Shown: positions 1-6,564 of the stretch, one piece after another
Layout: the number at the start of each line of letters is the position of its first letter
How positions within the stretch are numbered: position 1 is the first letter of the stretch
NCBI GenBank assembly: GCA_903853735.1
Contig: CAINUH010000138.1
Coordinates: 1-8,519, forward strand
Length of the DNA stretch: 8,519 nt
Origin: an uncultured Desulfomonile sp.
GTDB lineage: Bacteria; Desulfobacterota; Desulfomonilia; Desulfomonilales; Desulfomonilaceae
Direction of reading: 5' to 3'
The notes under the pieces: model-generated
Databases searched by the model: none
Told to the model about the DNA's origin: nothing
Seen by the model: the letters and a program-made list of their open reading frames with translations, nothing else
Translations under genes and position numbers: made by a program

Positions 1-1985
1 CGGAGAAACTGGCGGATAATCTCCATGAGGTGTGCGGCGAGACCGGAACGGCCCACCCACTGGTAATGTTCATACACACCTTAGAGAAATCCAGCCCTGG
101 TGATCGGATTCTCCTTGCGGGCTTTGGACAGGGATGTGATGCTCTCTATTTTCAGGTGACTGAAAAGATCAAAGATCTACCGGCTCGTTCCGGGATCACC
201 GGTTCTTTAGAAAACAAACAGATTATAGACAACTACCCAAAATTTCTGAAATTCAGGGACCTGATCCAAACAGAAATGGGGATCCGAGCAGAATTCCCCA
301 CCCAGACGGCGATGACGGTACTCTGGAGGAAGCGCAAAATGCTCCTGGGCATGGTGGGCGGAAAATGCACTAAATGCGGCACGGCCCAGTTTCCACGCAT
401 GGATATTTGTGTGAATCCTGGCTGCTTGGGAATTCAGACCCAGGAGGATTACGAGTTCTCCGATGTGCCGGCGGTGGTCAAGAGCTTCACCGGCGATCTC
501 CTGGCAGTCTCTCTGGACCCTCCGGCGATTTACGGAATGGTTCAGTTCGAAGGCGGAGGGCGGTTCATGGCCGACTTTACCGATTGCGAACTGGCTGATG
601 TTCGAGTGGGGCAGCGAGCGGTTTTGGCTTTCCGCAAGCGTTACACGGACAGACAGAGGGGCTTTACCGGTTACTTCTGGAAAGCAGTTCCTGTTCGAGG
701 GAGTGTAGAGGACGAGGCGGTCCGGGAGCCCTCAATCGATTTCTCCGGACAAGTGGCTGTAGTCACTGGAGCAGGCGGGGGTCTCGGAAGGGTTTATGCT
801 ATCGAGCTTGCCAAACGCGGGGCAAAAGTGGTGGTAAATGACCTCGGGGGAGCCAGGGATGGTTCCGGTGAGGCTTCTTCAACTGCAGCAGATCTCGTAG
901 TAGATGAGATAAGGGCCTTAGGCGGCCAGGCGGTCGCAAGCTACGATTCAGTGTCTACTCCAGAGGGAGGAGAAGCGATAGTTAAGAAAGCGGTGGAATC
1001 TTTTGGGCGCATTGACGTCTTGATAAATAATGCCGGAATTCTGCGAGACAAGACCTTGGTCAAGATGGAGCCGAATGAATGGAAGGCGGTCACGTCCGTT
1101 CATCTTCTGGGGGCATACAATGTCTCACGTCCAGCCTTTCTCAAGATGCGGGAAAACGGTTACGGTAGGATCATCTTCACTACTTCTGCTGCCGGCCTTT
1201 ATGGCAATTTCGGACAAACCAACTACTCGGCCGCCAAAATGGGCCTGGTTGGATTCATGAACACAGTAAAGCTGGAAGGCGAAAAGCACAATATCAAGGT
1301 AAACGCGGTTGCTCCAATTGCAGCAACCCGGCTGACTGAAGACGTATTACCTCCAGATCCGGCTGATAAGCTGAAGCCGGAATACGTTGCCCCACTCGTG
1401 CTCTATCTGTGTTCACGCAGTTGCGACCATAATGGCATGATCTTTAATGCCGGTGCAGGCTGTTTCAATCGTGTGGCCCTGATGACCGGTAAAGGGGCCG
1501 TAGTGGGTGATGGCAGGACATTCCCCACTCCGGAGGAGCTAGACGAGAAATGGGAAAAGATCAGCGATTTGTCGGAAGGCAAAGAATATTACAGTGCCAC
1601 ACTGGCCCTCGGCTCAATGCTCGAAGTTTTGAATCCTAAAGGGGATATAGTATCGACTGATTCCGCATCGACAGTTAAAGATATATTCGACCATATCTCT
1701 GAAGCGTTTCAGGCAGACAAATCATCAGGAGTCGACATCGTTTTCCAGTTCAATATTACAGGATCGCACGGGGGTGACTGGTTTATGATGGTCAAGGACA
1801 GATTGTGTGAGGCCCATGAGGGCGTACACGCTAAACCGACCACCACAATTATTATGGCCGATGATGATTTTGTAAACCTTATCAAGGGAAAATTGAAAGC
1901 AATTCAAGCGTATACGTCCGGCAAACTTAAAATCAAAGGCGATCTGATGAAATCCCAGCTTATTGAAAAACTATTTAAATTCTAA
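1..1985 (+). CDS. Multidomain fusion, 5'-truncated: HMG-CoA-synthase-like C-terminus + DUF35 (Zn ribbon/OB-fold) + MFE-2-type SDR + SCP2
   Basis: The frame is open from base 3 to the left edge, so the true start lies outside; the GTG at 30 is internal. Residues are numbered from that GTG. Residues 1-45 (GETGTAHPL, then PGDRILLAGFGQGCDA) match the C-terminal end of HMG-CoA synthase/KAS III-like thiolase-fold proteins. Residues ~98-225 are a DUF35 domain: a zinc ribbon with C113, C116, C127 and C132, then an OB-fold. Residues ~236-520 are a short-chain dehydrogenase: TGAGGGLG at 246-253, D271 in NDLGG (suggesting NAD preference), NNAG at 333-336, and catalytic S386, Y399 and K403. LKPEYVAPLVLYLC closely resembles human HSD17B4/MFE-2, so (3R)-hydroxyacyl-CoA dehydrogenase is the best guess. 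Residues ~547-651 are an SCP2 lipid-binding domain ending GKLKIKGD...EKLFKF. It is probably cytoplasmic. The thiolase gene starts 13 bases after its stop. The domain calls are firm; the reaction is inferred. Confidence 0.88.
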   Translation, partial: EKLADNLHEVCGETGTAHPLVMFIHTLEKSSPGDRILLAGFGQGCDALYFQVTEKIKDLPARSGITGSLENKQIIDNYPKFLKFRDLIQTEMGIRAEFPTQTAMTVLWRKRKMLLGMVGGKCTKCGTAQFPRMDICVNPGCLGIQTQEDYEFSDVPAVVKSFTGDLLAVSLDPPAIYGMVQFEGGGRFMADFTDCELADVRVGQRAVLAFRKRYTDRQRGFTGYFWKAVPVRGSVEDEAVREPSIDFSGQVAVVTGAGGGLGRVYAIELAKRGAKVVVNDLGGARDGSGEASSTAADLVVDEIRALGGQAVASYDSVSTPEGGEAIVKKAVESFGRIDVLINNAGILRDKTLVKMEPNEWKAVTSVHLLGAYNVSRPAFLKMRENGYGRIIFTTSAAGLYGNFGQTNYSAAKMGLVGFMNTVKLEGEKHNIKVNAVAPIAATRLTEDVLPPDPADKLKPEYVAPLVLYLCSRSCDHNGMIFNAGAGCFNRVALMTGKGAVVGDGRTFPTPEELDEKWEKISDLSEGKEYYSATLALGSMLEVLNPKGDIVSTDSASTVKDIFDHISEAFQADKSSGVDIVFQFNITGSHGGDWFMMVKDRLCEAHEGVHAKPTTTIIMADDDFVNLIKGKLKAIQAYTSGKLKIKGDLMKSQLIEKLFKF

Positions 1986-1990
1986 AAGGG
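1984..1990 (+). promoter_or_regulatory. Ribosome binding site deciding the thiolase start
   Basis: The A/G-rich stretch AAAAGGG lies eight bases before ATG 1999 and overlaps the stop codon of the upstream fusion gene. It supports ATG 1999 over the in-frame TTG at 1963 (inside the upstream gene) and the GTG at 1990. Thiolase homology also begins only after the ATG (KVAIIGMGCTRFG). The overlap suggests translational coupling of the two genes. Confidence 0.6.
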
Positions 1991-1998
1991 TGACTAGC

Positions 1999-3204
1999 AT
2001 GGCAACTGGAATTAGAGATAAAGTAGCAATAATAGGAATGGGTTGCACACGATTCGGCGAAAGGTGGGATGTGGGCGCCGAGGAACTTATGGTAGAAGCT
2101 TTCTGCGAGTGTTTAGGAGATGCCGGTGTGGACAGACACGATATCCAGGCGGCTTGGCTGGGAACCTGTGTTGAAGAAGTCAATGTCGGCAAGAGTGGAC
2201 TGCCCCTGTCTACAACATTACGTCTGCCGTTCATTCCTGTAACGAGGGTAGAGAATTTCTGCGCTAGTGGCACAGAATCGTTCAGGGGTGCCGTTTACGC
2301 GGTAGCTTCGGGCGCTTACGACATCTGTTTGGCTATGGGAGTTGAAAAGTTGAAAGATACCGGCTATGGCGGCTTACCCAACCCCGGGTCTAACTGGGGG
2401 TCGCTGAGCTGGCTGTGGTGGCCGAACATCACGGCCCCTGGTGCATTTGCCTTGCTGGCTTCTGCGTACGCCGCAAAATACAAAATCCCGGATCAAGAAC
2501 TGAAGCGCGCACTCGCACATGTGTCGGCAAAAAGTCATGCCAATGGGGTGCTGAATCCGAAAGCTCACCTGAGGAAGGCTGTTACGGAGGACCAGGTCAT
2601 TGCAGCGCCTATAGTGGCCCATCCTCTTGGGCTGTTTGACTGCTGCGGGGTCAGTGATGGGGCAGCCTGCGCAATTGTTACCACTGTGGAAAAGGCGAAA
2701 CAGATGGGTAAAAAAGATTTCATCACAGTGAAGGCTCTGCAACTAGCATTGAGCAGTGGCGAGGAAATGGCCTTCAACGGCTGGGATGGTGATCATTTTA
2801 TGACCACCGACCAGTGCAGCGTCAGGGCCTACAAAGAGGCGGGAATCACTAATCCGCGAAAAGAAATCAGCATGATGGAGGTCCATGACTGTTTTTCTAT
2901 CACTGAATTGGTTACGTACGAGGATCTACACATTTCCGATAGGGGGCAGGCAGTACGTGACGCCCTCGATGGGTTTTACGACCGAGAAGGCGGCGGAGTG
3001 CCCTGCCAGGTTGACGGTGGCTTGAAGTGCTTTGGTCATCCGATAGGCGCTTCCGGCCTGAGAATGCTCTACGAGATGTACCTGCAACTCCATGGGAGGG
3101 CAGGAGAGAGACAGATCGAAAATCCCGTCTACGGCCTTACTCATAACTTGGGGGGTGTGCCGTTCATGAACGTGTGCAGTATTGCAATAATCGGAAAGTA
3201 TTGA
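1999..3204 (+). CDS. SCP2-type thiolase (acyl-CoA C-acyltransferase family)
   Basis: This 401-residue protein has the full length expected of a single-chain thiolase. C88 in NFCASGTE is the acyl-accepting nucleophile. H296 and C298 lie in the HDCF motif that marks SCP2/SCPx-type thiolases, and H347 lies in CFGHPIGASG. The C-terminal NLGGVPFMN replaces the CxG motif of classical thiolases; in SCP2-type enzymes the HDCF cysteine is reported to take the second-cysteine role. All catalytic positions are present, so a true Claisen thiolase cleaving 3-ketoacyl-CoA is more likely than an Ltp2-like aldolase, although such families are often annotated loosely as acetyl-CoA acetyltransferase or lipid-transfer protein. 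There is no signal peptide, so it should be cytoplasmic. It lies directly after a gene with a DUF35 domain, the usual partner of this thiolase group, which makes a complex plausible. The substrate is unknown. Confidence 0.9.
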   Translation: MATGIRDKVAIIGMGCTRFGERWDVGAEELMVEAFCECLGDAGVDRHDIQAAWLGTCVEEVNVGKSGLPLSTTLRLPFIPVTRVENFCASGTESFRGAVYAVASGAYDICLAMGVEKLKDTGYGGLPNPGSNWGSLSWLWWPNITAPGAFALLASAYAAKYKIPDQELKRALAHVSAKSHANGVLNPKAHLRKAVTEDQVIAAPIVAHPLGLFDCCGVSDGAACAIVTTVEKAKQMGKKDFITVKALQLALSSGEEMAFNGWDGDHFMTTDQCSVRAYKEAGITNPRKEISMMEVHDCFSITELVTYEDLHISDRGQAVRDALDGFYDREGGGVPCQVDGGLKCFGHPIGASGLRMLYEMYLQLHGRAGERQIENPVYGLTHNLGGVPFMNVCSIAIIGKY

Positions 3205-3208
3205 GGAA

Positions 3209-3544
3209 ATGATCGAGGTCAAGTTCATCATGAATTCGGCCGTAGAAGAGATCTTATCCTTCAAGACATGTTGCGGGCTTATGAGGGTGTTTGATCAAAA
3301 CCTGGAGATTCACCTGCGCAACAAGGGCTCTGGTCCAATAATGATTCCCAGCTATTTTGACCTGTTAGGACAACACGGTGCCATGAGAGTCGAGACTTTA
3401 ACTCCCCCAGGTGTCCATCAAATAATGCCGGGGGAAATCTTGGCACTCTATTGTGCCATGGACGAGACGGTCTGGGGAAAATCCACCGAGGCGGTTTTCT
3501 ATGATTGCGCGGGCAACGCATATCCTGTTGGTATAGTTGATTAA
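3209..3544 (+). CDS. Small beta-rich protein of unknown function (111 aa)
   Basis: I do not recognise this family. The 111-residue protein has no signal peptide, membrane segment or clear catalytic motif. Predicted character is mostly beta: alternating hydrophobic stretches (LEIHLRNKGSGPIMIP, then GEILALYCAMDE and EAVFYDCAGNAYPVGIV) suggest a small immunoglobulin-like or beta-sandwich fold, which is inference. Four cysteines are present (an adjacent pair near residues 21-22, and two later singles). It starts four bases after the thiolase stop and ends 17 bases before the acyl-CoA dehydrogenase start, so it is tightly embedded in the operon and likely translated by coupling. ATG 3209 has GGAAAG about ten bases upstream. 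An internal ATG at 3230 (MNSAVEEIL) is an alternative start with GAGG upstream. A subunit or assembly partner of the neighbouring enzymes is possible but unproven. Confidence 0.7.
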   Translation: MIEVKFIMNSAVEEILSFKTCCGLMRVFDQNLEIHLRNKGSGPIMIPSYFDLLGQHGAMRVETLTPPGVHQIMPGEILALYCAMDETVWGKSTEAVFYDCAGNAYPVGIVD

Positions 3545-3550
3545 TGCTGT

Positions 3551-3556
3551 GGGGGT
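3551..3556 (+). promoter_or_regulatory. Ribosome binding site of the acyl-CoA dehydrogenase gene
   Basis: GGGGGT lies five bases before ATG 3562, in the 17-base gap after the small-protein gene. It fixes the start of the dehydrogenase and agrees with the family's N-terminus. Confidence 0.5.
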
Positions 3557-3561
3557 AGCGA

Positions 3562-4704
3562 ATGGAAATCATAAAATACTCTGAGGAACACAAAATTTTC
3601 AGGCAATCCGTCCGGAAGTTTTTTGAGAAAGAAGTCATCCCTTATGTCGAAGAATGGGAAGAAGCAGGTATCGTTCCCAAGAGTGTCTGGAAAAAAATGG
3701 GGGATCAGGGTTTTCTCTGCATGGATGTACCTGAAGAATATGGTGGCGTGGGGGCTGATTTCCTGTATTCAGTAATCTTGTCCGAGGAACTGGTCCGCAC
3801 AGGTCATGCGGGATTAGCCGCTCCGCTGCACAGTGACGTAGTAGTCCCTTACATTACGTCATTTGCCTCGGAAGAGTTGAAACATAGGTATCTTCCAGGG
3901 TGTGTTGCAGGAGACATAATCACGGCAGTCGGCATGACCGAACCAAACACTGGTAGTGACCTGGCAGCTATAAGGACCACAGCGAGGGAAGACGGGGATC
4001 ATGTTATTATTAACGGCCAAAAGACTTTCATCAGTAATGGTATCATTTGTGATCTTATAGTGCTCGCGGCCAGAGATCCCAACGAACCCAATCCGCACCA
4101 GGCTCTGAGCTTGTACCTGGTGGAAGCAGGAACACCCGGATTCGACAAGGGACGAAAGCTTAAAAAAATAGGCTGGCATAGCCAAGACACGGCGGAACTT
4201 TATTTCAATGATTGCCGGATTCCTAAGGCTAATCGATTGGGTGAAAAGGGCGCCGGTTTCATGATGCTCATGCAAAAATTGCAGCAGGAGCGCCTGATGG
4301 TATGTATATCCGCTGTGGCCGCAGCAGAGCGCATGTTGGAAATGACCATAAAATACTGCCAGGAGCGCACGGCTTTTGGGAGGCCTATTTCCAAATTCCA
4401 GAATACCCAATTCAGAATAGTTGAAATGGCGACTGAGAGTAAGCTGGGTCGGACCTTTTTAGACAAACTCGTTGTTGATCACACGGAAGGCAAGAATGTT
4501 GTGGTAGAGGTGGCCATGGGAAAATATTGGACGACCGAAATGGCCATGAGGGTCGCCGACGGATGCCTACAACTGCACGGTGGTTACGGATATTGCGAGG
4601 AATACCCCATTGCCAGAGCGTGGAGAGATATCCGGGTCATGCAGATTTTTGCCGGCACCAATGAAATAATGAAGGGTATTGCCGCAAAATTCATGGGGCT
4701 GTAA
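3562..4704 (+). CDS. Acyl-CoA dehydrogenase (FAD-dependent, IVD/LCAD-like active site)
   Basis: This 380-residue protein has the standard acyl-CoA dehydrogenase length and layout: an N-terminal helical domain, a middle beta domain and a C-terminal helical bundle. The family signature VGMTEPNTGSDLAA is present, followed by GQKTFISNG and the FAD/dimer motifs RTAFGRPISKFQ and LQLHGGYGY. It should oxidise an acyl-CoA to the 2,3-enoyl-CoA in the cytoplasm and pass electrons to an electron-transfer flavoprotein; no ETF gene is in the window. The MCAD/SCAD catalytic glutamate position (YEGT) is A364 here, in IFAGTNEIM. A glutamate at 243 in QQERL aligns with the helix-G base of isovaleryl- and long-chain acyl-CoA dehydrogenases. 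This hints at a branched, long or bulky substrate. It lies 17 bases after the small-protein gene, in the same operon. Confidence 0.93.
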   Translation: MEIIKYSEEHKIFRQSVRKFFEKEVIPYVEEWEEAGIVPKSVWKKMGDQGFLCMDVPEEYGGVGADFLYSVILSEELVRTGHAGLAAPLHSDVVVPYITSFASEELKHRYLPGCVAGDIITAVGMTEPNTGSDLAAIRTTAREDGDHVIINGQKTFISNGIICDLIVLAARDPNEPNPHQALSLYLVEAGTPGFDKGRKLKKIGWHSQDTAELYFNDCRIPKANRLGEKGAGFMMLMQKLQQERLMVCISAVAAAERMLEMTIKYCQERTAFGRPISKFQNTQFRIVEMATESKLGRTFLDKLVVDHTEGKNVVVEVAMGKYWTTEMAMRVADGCLQLHGGYGYCEEYPIARAWRDIRVMQIFAGTNEIMKGIAAKFMGL

Positions 4705-4804
4705 TGAGTACTATAGAGATTAATGTCTTGTAAAATCAATCAGATATTCTACAACAGGGGGTGATATATCGAACACCATTGACAGACAGGCAAGGTTATT
4801 CCGT
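4705..4804 (+). other. 100-base gap between acyl-CoA dehydrogenase and ligase genes
   Basis: This is the longest gap inside the catabolic cluster. It contains no GC-rich hairpin followed by a T-run, so I see no intrinsic terminator. One weak inverted repeat (TTGTA...TACAA, with a 17-base loop) is present. A perfect TTGACA occurs at 4779-4784, but its only reasonable partner overlaps the next start codon. No small gene is supported. Read-through from the upstream genes is plausible. Confidence 0.4.
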
Positions 4805-6502
4805 ATGATATATGACGACAGACCATGGTTGAAGCACTACGATCCAGGAGTGCAGCCGGAAGTATCGGTTCCCGATGTTTCTTTGGTCGATCAATTTGAT
4901 GATATAGTTTCAAGGTTTGCCCAGTCACCGGCGTTACATTTTTACGGTGTTACCTTGAGCTACCAAGAACTCCTCGGCCATGTGAACCGATTTGCCGACA
5001 CTTTGACAAAAAACGGTTGCATGCCGGGCGACATTGTGGGCGTCAATCTACCCAACATTCCACAATATCTGATTGCTCAGATGGGGACTCTCAAGGCCGG
5101 CTGCGCAACATCCGGGATGTCTCCGCTCTTGACCGCACGTGAACTCGCATACCAGCTAAACGATTGTGAGGCCAAGGCGATTGTCACTTTGGACGCGATT
5201 TTTGAACATCGTCTCAAGGAGATTGCCAATGAACTATCGCATCTCAACGTCGTCATAGCGACCGGAATCCTGGATTTCCTGCCTTGGCCAAAACGCTTGT
5301 TAGGTCGCCTGATCAAAAAAGTCCCCCACGGGAAGGTAACGATTCTGCGAAACAAAACGGTCTTGCGGTTTATGGATATTCTTTCCACTCCGGCAAGTAG
5401 TGGACCGGAAATTAAAGTCAGCACGGATGATTATTGCCTGGTACAGTACACCGGTGGGACCACTGGACTGCCCAAGGGAACAATTCTAACTCATCGGAAC
5501 ATGGCGGCCAATCTCACCCAGATAGAACACTGGGTTAAACCGGAGTTTGGATCGGAAGTGCTGCTCTCCGGTTTCCCGCTGTTTCACTTGGCAGGACTGG
5601 CGCTATGTCTTGCTTCAGTTTTTGTGGGAGGGGCGCAGATCCTGATTCCCAATCCGCGTGATACCAAGCACATCGTCAAGGAAATCGCCAAATATAGGCC
5701 CACGATATTGGTGAATGTTCCTTCCCTATACATGATGCTGCTTGAAGAACCAGGCTTTCGAAGGCTCCACTTCACGAGGCTCAGTTTCTGCCTGTCAGGT
5801 GCGTCTGCGTTTCCTGTCGAATCCATAAGAGAGTTGGAAAGCGTGGTGGGCGATGGCCGAGTACTGGAGGTTTACGGGATGACCGAAGCCAGTCCTATAA
5901 TAACAATGAATCCTCGGAGGGGGAGAAAGAAGATAGGCACAGTGGGACTGCCGATATCCAGCACACGGGTGAGACTGGTAGATCTGGAAACCGGTGAAAA
6001 ACAAGTGCCGATCGGCGAAGAGGGTGAAATTATTGTCAATGGACCTCAAGTAATGCAGGGATACCTGAACAAGCCGGTTGAGACCGGGATTGCACTCAGG
6101 GAACATGATGGAGCCTTTTGGCTACATACCGGGGATGTTGGTCGCATGGATGAGGAAGGCTTTATGACCATTGTCGACCGAACAAAGGACATGATTAATG
6201 TTGGAGGCTTCAAGGTTTTCTCCAGGGAGGTGGAGGAGAAACTATACGAACATCCGGCAATAGAATTTTGCGCGATAATCGGGGTTCCCAATCCAAAGCA
6301 TCCAGGGACCGAACTGGTGAAACTTGTTGTACAACTGGATCAGGCTTACAGAGACGTGGATCAGGAAGTTCTCAAGACAGATTTGATGGCGTTTTCAAAG
6401 GAAAATTTTTCTCCCTATAAGATTCCTCGGTTTATAGAGCTGGTCGAGAATCTACCACTGACTGCCGTAGGTAAAGTCGACAAGAAAACACTCAGGAAAT
6501 AA
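4805..6502 (+). CDS. FadD-like acyl-CoA ligase (AMP-forming)
   Basis: This 565-residue protein is close in length to E. coli FadD and collinear with it. It is an ANL-superfamily enzyme that adenylates a carboxylic acid with ATP and transfers it to CoA. Motifs in order: P-loop YTGGTTGLPKG at 215-225, YGMTE at 357-361, TGD at 442-444 (LHTGDVGRMDEEGF), the hinge region VDRTKDMINVGGFKVF, and catalytic K557 in GKVDKK near the C-terminus. The N-terminal WLKHYDPGV is typical of long-chain acyl-CoA synthetases and supports ATG 4805. The overall resemblance to FadD, including the NPRD and LPxxAVGK regions, favours a medium- or long-chain acid, but aryl or alicyclic acids cannot be excluded. It is cytoplasmic or loosely membrane-associated. 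In context it would supply the CoA ester used by the upstream beta-oxidation enzymes. Confidence 0.92.
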   Translation: MIYDDRPWLKHYDPGVQPEVSVPDVSLVDQFDDIVSRFAQSPALHFYGVTLSYQELLGHVNRFADTLTKNGCMPGDIVGVNLPNIPQYLIAQMGTLKAGCATSGMSPLLTARELAYQLNDCEAKAIVTLDAIFEHRLKEIANELSHLNVVIATGILDFLPWPKRLLGRLIKKVPHGKVTILRNKTVLRFMDILSTPASSGPEIKVSTDDYCLVQYTGGTTGLPKGTILTHRNMAANLTQIEHWVKPEFGSEVLLSGFPLFHLAGLALCLASVFVGGAQILIPNPRDTKHIVKEIAKYRPTILVNVPSLYMMLLEEPGFRRLHFTRLSFCLSGASAFPVESIRELESVVGDGRVLEVYGMTEASPIITMNPRRGRKKIGTVGLPISSTRVRLVDLETGEKQVPIGEEGEIIVNGPQVMQGYLNKPVETGIALREHDGAFWLHTGDVGRMDEEGFMTIVDRTKDMINVGGFKVFSREVEEKLYEHPAIEFCAIIGVPNPKHPGTELVKLVVQLDQAYRDVDQEVLKTDLMAFSKENFSPYKIPRFIELVENLPLTAVGKVDKKTLRK

Positions 6503-6564
6503 ATGGCTTAGAATTTTTGCCGCAATGAAGGTATCCCACAAAGATCGGCAGGTTACAATAACTG

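Noticed and set aside
1963..1998. Longer thiolase start (TTG 1963)
   Set aside because: It lies inside the upstream coding sequence, adds non-homologous residues, and ATG 1999 has a good ribosome site.
4779..4809. TTGACA-N19-TATGAT promoter-like pair before the ligase gene
   Set aside because: The -10 element overlaps the ligase start codon, so transcription would begin inside the gene and no suitable downstream start exists; the spacing is also long.
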